A stretch of DNA of 64,000 nt from Kuschelorhynchus macadamiae (taxonomy: Eukaryota; Arthropoda; Insecta; Coleoptera; Curculionidae): assembly GCA_030620095.1 (NCBI GenBank), contig JAUTXW010003396.1, forward strand, positions 1 to 64,000, given 5' to 3'. Made by a program: the position numbers and the translations under genes. This document shows positions 47,341 through 58,222 of the stretch, in pieces. The first letter of the stretch is position 1. Every line of letters begins with the position of its first letter. The notes below the pieces were generated by a model. That model saw nothing but the letters and a program-made list of their open reading frames with translations. It did not search any database and was not told the origin of the DNA.

Positions 47341-47410
47341 TATAAAAATGTTTTCCAGGGGTGTCTAATATACTTTCTAAACATATGAACTATTAATTAT
47401 TTTTTTATAG

Positions 47411-48046
47411 TTGTTGTTAAAGCACAAAGCACTGCCGTTGATAAAGTTCAACACCGTTTAGAGCAGCTGGATAGCTTTGAAGAAGGTCCTCAAAGAAAAC
47501 TGGATCTGTCCCAAACCGAATATATTTTTAAAATTGGACAGTTAAATAGGTGCGTTGAGTGTTAATTTATTTTATTTTTAAGAGAGTTTCATTTCATTTT
47601 TACATTACAATCTGTTTCAGGGAGTTAGTCTTAGCTTGGAACATAGAGCAAAGAGTGAAAGCCCTGAAGATTGCCATACAGTGTGCGAAAATGTTAGCCG
47701 ATTCTGATGTTTTGCCATTTTATCCGAGTAAGTTTGTTTTAATCACTGACATTTTAGACTGTTTTGGAAAATTGGTTTATGAGAGGCTTCAAACAAAAGC
47801 TGTTAATTCCAAGTAAGTACCTTTTAAACCAATATTTAGATGAATCAATTTATACCATCTATATTCTAGGCCCAATTCTAAGGTACCTACTCCACTCCCT
47901 GAAGATTTCACTCCCGATATGGTACCTGATACAGCAAAAGAAACCTGTTTAAATTGGTTTTTTAAAATAGCTTCCATAAGAGAGTTAGTGCCAAGGTTGT
48001 ATATTGAAATGGCTCTGCTTAAATCATATAATTTTATATCATCAAA
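47411..48046 (+). CDS. VPS35L: VPS35-like, exons 5-7
   Basis: Exons 47411-47549, 47621-47812 and 47870-48046 are in consistent phase with exon 4 and each other. They code VVVKAQSTAVDKVQHRLEQL with DSFEEG, then RELVLAWNIEQRVKALKIAI and FYPSKFVLITDILDCFGKLV with YERL, then DTAKETCLNWFFKIASIREL with VPRLYIEMALLKSYNF. These are very close to the conserved core of VPS35L, so the exons were clearly kept under selection. Introns 5 and 6 are 71 and 57 bp. Together exons 1-7 give about 323 codons, roughly a third of the usual protein (about 960 residues in human). After the donor at 48047 I found no further exon, so the 3' part is beyond the window or hidden in very small exons. Confidence 0.95.
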
Positions 48047-48261
48047 GTAAGTCCTATTTAATTGTTTTCTTTGAAATTTGTAATCTGTTGGTTTTTTTTT
48101 AATAATTGTATGTTTATTTTAATCCTTGGGAGTTCATTACCCTAAATTTAGGTATACAATTGTTCTAAGGATATCTTATTTTATTTTTTATTGTTACCCT
48201 TTACAAAAACTAATTCCTTGGAGACATTAGTATTTGTAAATGCAAAAACAAATGTAGAAAA

Positions 48262-48755
48262 CAAAAACATATACCAGGTGACAATGAAACTACTACCCAG
48301 GGCGCCATTCGACAACGGCTAAAGATAAAAATATGGACTTTGGTGTGTTGATAGGGTTGAATATTGTGAACATTTGTAACAGAAAACAATTGAATATCGT
48401 TTCCGATTTCCCTGGAAATGACCGCGACTTCGTTATTTTAAATGGAACACCCTGTATATTTTATGTTTTTTGAACTCTCTTAACAATTCTAAACAATTTT
48501 TGTATAACATAACCTATGTCTGAAATGTATAGTTTTCCAAATAAAGCCATTTAAAAATGTGCTATAATTCCCACTTATTTGTATTTTATGGAAAAAACGG
48601 AGTAGGCCAGGGTGGTTATTTACTCTTTATTCAAGACTTCATCCAACAAAATGTCAAAAAAGAAAATGTTCCGAGATTTAAAAAAATATGTTTTTTGCAA
48701 ATCAATTTTTCAAGTTTTGATCAGACCCTGTACTATAATGGGTCAACTGACTGAA
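48262..48755. repeat. Dispersed repeat R1, copy 1
   Basis: About 490 bp that matches 60655-61090 in reverse complement along its full length, including gggttgaatattgtgaacat, cttcgttattttaaatggaa, caccctgtatattttatg, cataacctatgtctgaaat and gggtcaactgactg. Noncoding; origin unknown. Confidence 0.88.
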
Positions 48756-49207
48756 ACAAAAACTTCACTACCCAAATCTACTTTTTTATCCTCTATCCAT
48801 ACACGACAAATTCAACTTCCATAGACCGCTGCAAACTTGAAAACTTGATACCTAATTATACCTCCGGCAAAGTTGGCCATGAATTCAAAATAATCTACTG
48901 TTCAAAGGAATCCTCTTTTAATTCATTTAAATTTTAAAAAAGAAACGAATATGATAAAGACCTTATCATAAGCAGCACATATTTATTGGTCCAATATTGG
49001 CTAGTTCATATGGGACCAAGAAAGTTTTCGTCAGATTATTTAAATATTATCCGATTATTGTAAGCCAATAGTGGCATCCTGTTTAGAACTAATATTGTTC
49101 CACAATATACCTCCATTATATAAAATTTATCTGGGTCCAATAATAAGAACTGATCCTGGACCAATACTGACTGTCGGCCTGTTTTTTTATTGCCAATATA
49201 TATATAT

Positions 49208-49260
<53 letters not shown>

Positions 49261-50100
49261 TGTATGTATGTAAATGTATTTCTGTAAAATTCACGTTCAA
49301 ATCGGCTGCCGTAAATCGTAATTTTTCTCATGTCTAAGTTTGTTTAAATTGGTGTATGTAGTGTTATTTTAAAGAGAAAAAAGCGTGTAGTTCAATCATA
49401 CCATTTTGGTGACGTTAGTTCCGTAATTTGTGTCTAAAAACCACTAAATCATACTGTGTACTAACATTTGTGTAGGAAAATCACCTGGTACAAAAAACTT
49501 TTAAGGTTTATTCTTATCAATAAAGCAGTAAATAATTTATTCAAATACATACTTTTTTGTTGCGAGAGGAATTTTATGGAATCTGTTTATTTGTACCTTA
49601 TCAGCTACTTAGAAATAGAAGGGAATTCCCCTTTTTTTTGACCTGGTCATTGAACTTGGAATTGAAATAAACATATAAATACCAGGGCTGTTTTAAATTT
49701 AAATTTAGTATATGCCGAAATTTAGCATAGGGGAAGATAAATTTTACTGTTTTGTATACATCGTTTCCTCTTGTTTATCCCAGTGTTACCTTAATTTCTC
49801 CTTGGACCCCCTATCTATGTCTTGAATTAAATGTCCAGATAGGTCCCTGGATGAGAAGCGTGTGTCCTTGTCCTTTGGTCCCATATATGTATACTTTATC
49901 AATTATTAATAGTAATACCTCCAATTTTACCTATTTGTGATCTTTGTAATTTTAACATTTTTATTTTATTTGTAAATAATATATATCCATTGAGGAAATT
50001 ACCACAAGAAAATTAAGTTTAAAATGTTGCCATCATAGATAAAACACAGACTTAACTATTTTATACATTTTATCTATTTTAATTTTGATTCGTTTTTCAA
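48756..50100. other. Gene-free stretch (VPS35L intron)
   Basis: 48960-49185 has several ttggtcca / tgggaccaa motifs in both directions, similar in flavour to the 56.6-56.9 kb repeats. 49197-49259 is a TA microsatellite. The rest is AT-rich with no gene. Confidence 0.45.
49197..49259. repeat. TA microsatellite
   Basis: About 63 bp of (TA)n with one interruption; open frames across it are artefacts. Confidence 0.95.
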
Positions 50101-50173
50101 TTTTGAGAATACTTTTTCTTAATGTGTGGCCTCGTGCTTCTGTACCTAGTAGTAAGAATTACCGATCAAAAGC

Positions 50174-51481
50174 ATGGATCGCGCCTTCAAGTGCTGCAAA
50201 CTAAAGGAGTTCTCTAACTACTGCTGCACCGTCTGTCACGGCATATTTCACCCGAGTTGCCTGGAAAGAAACACCGAATCAGTTAGACTCGGTGGTTATC
50301 GTATATACTGCTCCATTAAATGTCAAGAGATCGCTTGTAAAAACAATGATATTATCAATACTCTCAAGTCTAAATTATTAAAATTAGAGAAGGACTCTTC
50401 AGAAAAAGATGCTTATATTATACGCTGAAAGCGGCAATCTACCGACTTTACGGACTTGGTCACCGAGGCAGAAGAAAAGCTCAACTTACAACTTGCTGCT
50501 CAGTTGAACCACATTTCCGAACTCAACAAAACTATAGCAACTCTACGGGAACAGATCAGGTTGCTGAACGATAAACTGGAAGAATCTTCCTCATCCTCGA
50601 CTAGACTTAACAACGATATTGATGAGCTTACCAAGCTAAATAGACAAATGGTATCGTCGATTAGAACCCTAGAAAACGACAACATTCAAATTCAGCATGA
50701 AAAAAGCAAATTTCAACAAAAGATACTTGAACTCAATCTTACAATTGAGAATCTGAGCCAATCTGCTAACTCAAGTCACCTCAATCTCATCTCAACCAAA
50801 AACAGCCCATCAGCAAAATCTCGCAAGCCACAAATATTAATTATCGGCGACGGCAATGCAAGGGGCTTATTGTCTATAATGAAGCGCCTCACGGACGGTT
50901 TATATGACATCAACTGTCAGTGGTCCAATGATAAACTGTTCGACGACCGTATTCGAGAGTGTCAGCAGTTGATAGGGAGGTTTACCAGGTGTGATTTCGC
51001 CATCATATTCACAGGGGATAAAAACGCCCTTAAAGGAAAGCGAGTGGACTACAAACTTCTGCGCTCTCTTGTCGAAAATACCACAAATACTAACTTGTTT
51101 ATTTGTGGGTCACCTCTGCATAAAGATCGCCCAGTGCTAAACGGGATAATTCGTGATTTCGACTTTAGTATCTTAAACTGCATCCGTGATCTTCTGCATT
51201 CGTACTTCATCCCAACAAAAGTTACAGCAGAGCACGGCTTGCTTACTTTCGAAGAAAAAAAAGAACTTATGCAACTTGTCCTGAACACAATGAAACGAAG
51301 CAATCTCTCCATCTCAACACAAGAATCACCAGCAAACAACGTAGAGACTCTAGATTTTGATGTGAATATTACCTCATCTAATAAACAAAACGTTTTAAGT
51401 GTTACTCCTAGTCATATCAATGATCCTATTAATACTATGCAAAATTCAAATTTTCCAACTTCACCAAAACTTCATCCGTAG
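50174..51481 (+). pseudogene. Non-LTR ORF1: PHD finger, coiled coil, esterase-like domain
   Basis: One frame of 435 codons with a single TGA at 50426-50428. Residues 1-60 form a PHD-type zinc finger (FKCCKLKEFSNYCCTVCHGI with FHPSCLER and a late Cys pair). Then comes a long coiled coil (about residues 70-210, Leu/Asn-rich heptads). Then follows an SGNH/esterase-like domain starting QILIIGDGNARG (position of the usual GDS) with FAIIFTGDKNAL and LFICGSPLHKDRPVLNG. This order is known for ORF1 of CR1-type elements. The GDG in place of GDS would remove the nucleophile. The lone stop suggests a recent mutation. Confidence 0.82.
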
Positions 51482-51483
51482 CT

Positions 51484-54330
51484 CCACACAAAGAATTAGT
51501 TTCCCTGTACTATCAAAATGTACGGGGTCTTCGAACAAAATCTCCGATTATACTTTCAAATTCCTCTGCCTGTAACTACGAGGTAATCATGCTTACTGAG
51601 ACCTGGCTCAATGACAGCTTTCACAATTATGAATTCTTCGACCTCAAATATGAAGTCTTTAGAAAGGATCGAAATTACAACTTACTAGACTGTCAGCGCG
51701 GAGGTGGTTGCTTGATAGCCATTCTATCCCACCTACAATCTTCACTTATAGACACCCCTGCTGCTACACACTTTGATGACATATGGGTCAAGACAAAGGT
51801 AAATCAGCTCCAGATTGTCATCGGGTGTGTCTATTTTCCCCCAAACTCCTCATTAGACTGCTACATTTCTTTTTCCGATCGGTGCGAAGCCTTAAAGATT
51901 AGATTCAAAAATCATAAATTTATCATCAGTGGAGATTTCAACCTTCCTTTAATCGAATGGTCTCTTGAATCCGACATAGTTGTCCCAGCGAAAATTCAGC
52001 CGGCCACGGCTGTAACCATGATTGACACAATGTGTCTCCTCGAATTCAATCAAATCAACTTCGTTCTGAACTATCGCCAGCGCTTGTTAGACCTAGTATT
52101 TGTCGACGATTTTGACTCTATTACGTGCAAACGTTCCGACTTTCCTTTGTCCACTATTGACACTCTGCACCCACCACTAAATATTTCCCTATTGCATAAC
52201 AAACTCCTCCCTCTCCGCGACAATGTTACTGGTCATACCTTTCTATTCCATAAAGCCAACTTCCAAGGTCTTAACAGTTTTTTCACTGAAACCGACTGGT
52301 CTTTCGTTCAGAACTCCGTTGATATTAACGAAGTTGTACAGCAATTCCACGACGTTGTGTCTGAGGGTGTAATCAGATTTGTGCCCAGAAAGAAAACCTT
52401 CGGTAACAAATACCCTATTTGGTTCGACCATACTCTTCACAAACTGATCGGCCAAAAAAACAAATTATATGCTAAATACAAAAAGACCTTGCTGCAGTCA
52501 GACTACCTAGCTTACTCGAACAAACGCCGCGAAGTCCGTGTCAGAACTGATTGGTGCTACCTCATTTTCGTAACCAATTCTGAGCAACTAATGCCAGCTA
52601 ATGCAAAACGTTTTTGGTCCTTCATTAAAAATATGAATAATAAATCCGTTGGTTTGCCCAATTCAATGTCATTCAAAAGCAAGGAGTTTAAAAACTCGTT
52701 GGACATAGCAAACGCCTTCGCAGATCACTTTCAAGCCAGTTATTCCTCTCATGAAAATGTTAACTTGAACTCTATTGACACGCTCCCATTTTTTTCCTCC
52801 TTGTCCTCTCATACCTTCACCGTTGATGAAGTAGCCGCAGAACTGAAAAATCTTGACACCAGCAAGAGTGCTGGTCCCGATGGCTTGCCGCCATCTCTCT
52901 TGTCAGCTTGTTGTAACACGCTCTCAGCTCCCCTGTGCTCAATCTTTCAAAAATCTTTCGACTCGGGGACATTCCCTTCTGCGTGGAAATTTTCCAACCT
53001 AGTACCAATATACAAAAAAGGGTCCAAAACTGACATTTCAAATTATAGAGGCATATCAATGATCTCCTCTATTCCAAAAGTATTCGAAGCCATTCTGACC
53101 GAGGAAATATTCGCCACTTACTCTAATTACATTTCGCCAAACCAACATGGGTTCTATAGGGGCCGATCCACAGCAACCAACCTCGCCATTTATCAAGATT
53201 ACCTAGTCTCTTCCCTTGAAGCTGGCCAGCAAGTCGATTCTATCTATACCGATCTGTCGAAAGCTTTTGACAGTGTGTGTCACAGGCTGCTACTAAGAAA
53301 GCTTTCCGACATTGGAATATCAGGCAATTATTTGAACTGGATTAGCTCCTATCTGAGCAACCGTAAACAACGTGTTTTAGTACATAATTCGGTATCTCGT
53401 GTCATATCAGTCGCGTCCGGCGTGCCTCAAGGGTCCCACATTGGCCCAATTTTATTTCTCCTATTTATCAACGATGTCACGTCTTGCTTTATTAACAGCA
53501 AATGTCTTCTTTTCGCCGATGACCTGAAAATTTTCACATCCAACAGCTTGGACAATTCTGCACTACAGTCTGACTTAGACCGATTTGTCTTTTGGTGCAA
53601 GACAAACCTTCTCACTATTAATATAGCTAAGTGTTCCTGTATTCACTTCTCGCGATCCCAGAACCCTATACTAAATACTTACAGGATTAACGACTCACTC
53701 CTAGAGGTTTCGTCCACAGTTAATGACTTAGGTGTAACATTTGATAGTATGTTAACCTTCAACGAGCATACCGATTCCATTGTATGCAAGGCCTTCCGAA
53801 TGTTGGGATTTATCAGGAGGCACTCCCGATGCTTTAACGACACCAAGGCCATCATATCACTGTATAACTGCTTTGTCAGGAGCTACCTTGAATACTGCTC
53901 CATCATTTGGCACCCTCGCTATGCATGCCACATCGAGAGAGTTGAAAGAGTTCAACACAAATTTTCTAATTACTTGTTAAGTAAATTTCACTTTCCATAT
54001 CAAAATGTAAATTATAGTACGAGATTACTCCTTTGTGGTATGCAAAGCTTAGCTGAAAGACGCAGACAAGCTCTCCTTCTGTTTGCTTTTAAACTTCTCA
54101 ACGGTACTATCGACTGCCCTATCTTGCTGGGTAGGGTAAGCTTTCTAGTTCCAGTTCGACGCACACGGCATACCTCCCTTTTCTTCGTTAGAAGACACCT
54201 TACCAATTACGGCCAAAATTCCTTTATTGACCGTCTATGTCACAACCACAACAAATTTTATAATGACTGCGACATTTTCAACATGAGTCTTCCTACCCTC
54301 AAAAGATTCCTGAAGTTCGGCACAACTTAA
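51484..54330 (+). CDS. Non-LTR ORF2: endonuclease-reverse transcriptase
   Basis: Open from before the ORF1 stop to the TAA at 54328-54330. The endonuclease begins LVSLYYQNVRGLRTKSP, which lies upstream of the first ATG (51589) in the open frame, so the true start is probably non-AUG or by translational coupling. Other blocks: IMLTETWLND, GGGCLIAIL, SGDFNLP. RT: VPIYKKGSKTDISNYRGISM, QHGFYRGRSTATNLAIYQ, YTDLSKAFDSVCHRLLL, GVPQGSHIGPILFLLFINDV, LLFADDLKIF. C-terminus: LGVTFDSMLTFNEHTDS, RSYLEYCSIIWHPRY and RRTRHTSLFFVRRHLTNYGQ, ending RFLKFGTT. Two small oddities: the endonuclease part seems to lack a clear SDH block, and NYRGIS replaces NYRPIS. Confidence 0.92.
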   Translation, partial: PHKELVSLYYQNVRGLRTKSPIILSNSSACNYEVIMLTETWLNDSFHNYEFFDLKYEVFRKDRNYNLLDCQRGGGCLIAILSHLQSSLIDTPAATHFDDIWVKTKVNQLQIVIGCVYFPPNSSLDCYISFSDRCEALKIRFKNHKFIISGDFNLPLIEWSLESDIVVPAKIQPATAVTMIDTMCLLEFNQINFVLNYRQRLLDLVFVDDFDSITCKRSDFPLSTIDTLHPPLNISLLHNKLLPLRDNVTGHTFLFHKANFQGLNSFFTETDWSFVQNSVDINEVVQQFHDVVSEGVIRFVPRKKTFGNKYPIWFDHTLHKLIGQKNKLYAKYKKTLLQSDYLAYSNKRREVRVRTDWCYLIFVTNSEQLMPANAKRFWSFIKNMNNKSVGLPNSMSFKSKEFKNSLDIANAFADHFQASYSSHENVNLNSIDTLPFFSSLSSHTFTVDEVAAELKNLDTSKSAGPDGLPPSLLSACCNTLSAPLCSIFQKSFDSGTFPSAWKFSNLVPIYKKGSKTDISNYRGISMISSIPKVFEAILTEEIFATYSNYISPNQHGFYRGRSTATNLAIYQDYLVSSLEAGQQVDSIYTDLSKAFDSVCHRLLLRKLSDIGISGNYLNWISSYLSNRKQRVLVHNSVSRVISVASGVPQGSHIGPILFLLFINDVTSCFINSKCLLFADDLKIFTSNSLDNSALQSDLDRFVFWCKTNLLTINIAKCSCIHFSRSQNPILNTYRINDSLLEVSSTVNDLGVTFDSMLTFNEHTDSIVCKAFRMLGFIRRHSRCFNDTKAIISLYNCFVRSYLEYCSIIWHPRYACHIERVERVQHKFSNYLLSKFHFPYQNVNYSTRLLLCGMQSLAERRRQALLLFAFKLLNGTIDCPILLGRVSFLVPVRRTRHTSLFFVRRHLTNYGQNSFIDRLCHNHNKFYNDCDIFNMSLPTLKRFLKFGTT

Positions 54331-54490
54331 TCATTTTATTTCATTTTACTAATTTGCATTTTGCATCTTTTGTAGTATTGCAGATAATTTGTTGTTTTTC
54401 TCTTTTAGTTTAGTTTTAGTTTTTGTGTTATCTTCTTTTTTTTTATATATTTATATACCATTTAGAATCCTGATTCTGTAGTGTATTTTA

Positions 54491-54494
54491 TGAA

Positions 54495-54525
<31 letters not shown>

Positions 54526-54528
54526 ATA
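54491..54528 (+). repeat. (AATA)n tail of the non-LTR element
   Basis: About nine aaat/aata units at the element's 3' end, followed by a short TA run. Typical target-primed reverse transcription tail. Confidence 0.85.
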
Positions 54529-54559
54529 TATATATATAGGCCCTTTATTGTAATAGTGC

Positions 54560-54792
54560 TCGATTGTTAAATTGTTATAATGTAATTAGTATGTCTGTTG
54601 TCCGAAAAAACGGTTTTTTAACAATAAAAAAAATTGAGCGGGTGTAAAAAAAAATTTTTAAACATTGTTTTATGTTTTACTATATATAGTATAATTTAAA
54701 ACCATGTTTGAAAATGTGTTTACAATTTATTGTAAAAACCGGTTTTCGGCCACCGGACACACTTATTATACATTATATTAATTTAACAATCG
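54560..54792. repeat. Palindromic MITE of about 233 bp
   Basis: Arms of about 70 bp: tcgattgttaaattgttata at 54560 matches the complement of the end at 54792 (ttaatttaacaatcga). Inner arm parts ccgaaaaaacggtttttta and the complement of taaaaaccggttttcgg also match. No coding capacity. Clear TSD not seen. Confidence 0.82.
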
Positions 54793-56579
54793 AGGTCTGT
54801 TAGAATAAAGCTTAGCACTAGGTCACTTGAAAAATTCAATTAGATTTTTTTTAGTAGCACCGTGTAATATAATAATAACAAAAAATCAACAAAACATGAA
54901 AATGAAAATGAGATTCCATCAGTTACTAGACCCTTGAACTGCCAGATCGTTTTCTACTAATTCTTCTTCCTCTCGCTAGGTGCTGAATGGTGTATTTGGT
55001 ACATTGCGATAATTTTGCGCCCTCTATCACGGTTCTTTACACCTGCCAAAAGAACGAAACTGTCTTTTTTATATCTTTATCGTAACATCTTTGAATTGTC
55101 TTCGCACTACTCTTTAAATAAATGAAAACAAATAAATGTAACAACAAAACACTCAGCTGAGATGATATAAAACCTATTTCCATATAATTTATGTCGGAGA
55201 TAGATAGAAAGGTATACCTAGGTCCCCCGTAAATAGGCCACCCTGTAGGCTTTGAACTCAAAGGAGATGGCATGTTTCAAATTTCGTTCAGCCCTCTGTC
55301 AAATGTTTTGAATTTTAATTTATTAAACTACACTTTCAATACATTAGAAAACCAACTAGAAGAAAAAATTTCGAAATATTTTTTCCCATAACTGTTTTTC
55401 TATGAAAATTTCAAATTGGCATTTGAATGTCCAAGAGCATATAAAACTACATATTACTCGATTGTTCAAATACATTTTCACTTTCGCCCCCTCCCCTTTT
55501 TACCCTTAGTCCTTATTTTCCAATTTTTCACCAAAATAACAAACAGTTTTTATAATTCAAATCTGCATACCCAAAACCCATTAAAAGACAATATTAATTA
55601 ACGAATTAATTATTAACAAAGAATTGTTATTTTTTAACAATTAACCCCCAATTTCTGGCAGAGTTAGAACTTTTATAATAAGCAATTATAAAAAATTCTT
55701 CTTTTGACATGAACTAAAACATAGATATCAATTTTCAGAAATGTTGACAAAGGGTCAAATTACATTTAAAACCTGCCATATGCTTTAAGTTGGAATAAAT
55801 TGTAAACCTGAATTTTATATTGGCCCAAAGAGGGTATAGTATTGGATATAATAAATATCAAAATCAATTCTACAGCACAAATAAATCCTGTACCCAATGT
55901 GAGTTTAATAAAGTGAAAAAGTCCTGTTTTTATACAAGATGTTTATAACTGAAGGAAACACTAATTGATTTAAAGCTTAAAAACTTAAGTCATTAACAAA
56001 TCCGATCTCTTTACTGGCAATATTCAGCTTGGCCTGAATATATTGAAAACAATCTGGTGTGTACCTAGTTCTAGAACTGCAAATGCAAAATATAGACGTA
56101 AATAGAACTTACCAAAATGCAACAATTATTAGCACTTTATTTCACATTAATTTTCTTCGAAAAACGTGAATTTATGGCGTCGTTGCCGTCTTCCGTGTAT
56201 GCATTTGCATTTTGTATTTGAAGCAGAGTTGCCACAGTTACTTGGCGTTGCCAAAAGTCGCAAATGACACGAAGTTTGGGAAATAAGTACTATTTTTTAA
56301 TTCCAAGATTCGCCGCATTTATAAATTTTTGTTTTTACTTTTCTTGTAAGGGAAAGTATTGTAATCTTAAAAAAATACCCTCCGAGATTTTTTTCAGATC
56401 GTTACGTTTCAGGGTCCTTAGATATTCTTAATAAAAACTAGACCTATACAATTCATCCAAAATGTTGCAGAAAAATTAGCTGTGAGATGGGAATGAGCTG
56501 GTAAAATATTAGTACACCCATCTTTCTATTCCTGATAACAAGGATGCAGATTTGTGTGTCTGAGCCTTATTATTCTGGA
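54793..56579. other. Gene-free AT-rich stretch
   Basis: No gene, RNA or clear repeat structure recognised. Open frames at 55037-55273 (minus) and 55416-55601 have no family resemblance. A tattggcccaaa motif at about 55823 relates to the following repeat. Confidence 0.45.
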
Positions 56580-56900
56580 AAAATATGTTATGTCCATATT
56601 GGCCCAACGAAGGTACTATGTTGATTAAAAAACATCAAACGGATAGAAATTTATAAGAGGTTATATATTATATTGGTCCTATATTGGCCCAAAAGTGTCA
56701 TTATATATTGAACATATTTTTTTTTGTCAATATAACACCTACATAGGCTAAACAATTTTTATATTTGCCTGACTGATAAAAAATTGGGCCTATGTGGGTT
56801 CAAAAGTGGCATTATATATTTTTTACCTATATTATACCTACATAGGCTAAAAAACTTCTATATTGGCCCCACTTGTAAATATTAGGCCAACAGTGCATTA
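56580..56900. repeat. Degenerate tandem repeat, about 116-bp period
   Basis: aaaagtgtcattatatatt at about 56692 and aaaagtggcattatatatt at about 56808, each with a following cctacataggctaaa and tatattggcc / atatttgcc. A third, weaker copy starts near 56589 (attggcccaacgaagg). Confidence 0.65.
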
Positions 56901-57006
56901 GGCTAGGACTAATATTTTGTGCTACAGGGGGTGAAAACAACTGAATTTTATTATACCTAGAGATGATTAATATTAACTAATAATAAAAGAAATACAAAAA
57001 AAAAAC

Positions 57007-58028
57007 TTATTTAATCATAATTAAGATTTTCAAAAACACGACCTTCTTGTTCAATACAGGTCTCACATTTTTCACCAATTTTCCGTAATACATTTTTTTT
57101 TGAGTTATACTAATATTAATAGCACTAATAATTCGATTTCTTAAAATGTCCAAATTTTCAGGTTGAGTTAAATAGACTTTTTCTTTGATATGACCCCAGA
57201 AGAAAAAATCTAGAGGTGTCAAATCAGGCGAACGTGCTGGCCACCTTACAGGTCCATTCGTTCCTATCCATTGGTCACTAAACCTGCCATTTAAATAATT
57301 TACACAAGTTCGAGCATTATGGGCTGGTGTACCATCTTATTGAAAGTATATGGTGGGAATTTCTACAACTGTTGTTTCTAGAAAGTTCAAATAAGTTTGT
57401 GCTGTAAGGGGCTCATTAAAAGATATTGGGCCCATAATTCTCGTTTTTAAAACACCTAGCCACACATTAACACCAAAGCGTTCTTGGAAAGATCCTTCTC
57501 TAAATGAATGGTGATTTTCATTTGCCCAATATCTTACCTTGTTTCTGTTGAACATTCCCAGATTCGTGAAGCGAGACTCATCCGAAAATAATATTAATAT
57601 ATTTAAGTTATAATTATGGTTAGAATCTTCCATAAACCATCGGCAATATTCAACTCGCCAAGCAAAGTCATTGACACCCGAGTGTTGGTGGATTTGGTAG
57701 AGCTTGTACTTATGTTTCTTCAAAATGTTCCTTGCACTTTCTCTGTTAACTCGAACTTCACTTTCAATTTGGCTAGTGGAAATACTTGGATCAGCTCACA
57801 TGCCAGAACAGTTATTGCAACTTCTCCACTAATATTGAACTTTCCTTCATTTTCATTTTGGGGAACTGTTTTCAAATGTTGTAATAGCCAGGGAAAATAG
57901 GTATAGCAGGATTGGTTTCTGTCGGGGCATCGCTCTGCGTAGAGTGTTTGAGCCTGCCTTTTATTTTGCAAGCACTCGCAATAAACGAAAAGTATATCTA
58001 TTTTTTCCGCCCTTGTAAAACTTGCCAT
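57007..58028 (-). pseudogene. DD41D Tc1/mariner transposase, copy 2 (full length, two lesions)
   Basis: Starts MASFTRAEKIDILFVYCECL at 58028 with an N-terminal helix-turn-helix-like region (YAERCPDRNQ). It continues, after a frameshift near 57790, as ISTSQIESEVRVNRESARNI, ILKKHKYKLYQIHQHSG and the catalytic domain: first Asp in LFSDESRFTNLG, second in DGTPAHNA (preceded by a stop TAA at 57337-57339 where Gln is expected), third in LTPLDFFFWG. There are 41 residues between the second and third, so DD41D. One frameshift and one stop are the only lesions seen. Closely similar in block order to copies 1 and 3. Confidence 0.88.
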
Positions 58029-58222
58029 TTTAAAGAGATTACAAAGAACTTTTAGTCTACACCAAAACAGACGAAATTTACAAAAAGTAGCAACCTCTGT
58101 CAAAGCTAATATGATCATTTTAATTTTAGCAAAACTTTGTTTTTTATAGTTTATCAAACTAGGTTAAGATATCATTAACTTAACTTTTATAAATAACTGC
58201 AAAATTGAAAATTAGGTACACC

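Larger units (their letters stand above)
50100..54530 (+). mobile_element. CR1/Jockey-type non-LTR retrotransposon, near full length
   Basis: Short 5' leader, ORF1 (50174-51481), ORF2 (about 51484-54330), 3' UTR, and a tail of (aata)n at about 54491-54528. This is the most complete non-LTR element in the window. Only one lesion is visible in the coding part: the UGA in ORF1. The exact 5' end is not determinable without copies to compare. Confidence 0.9.
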
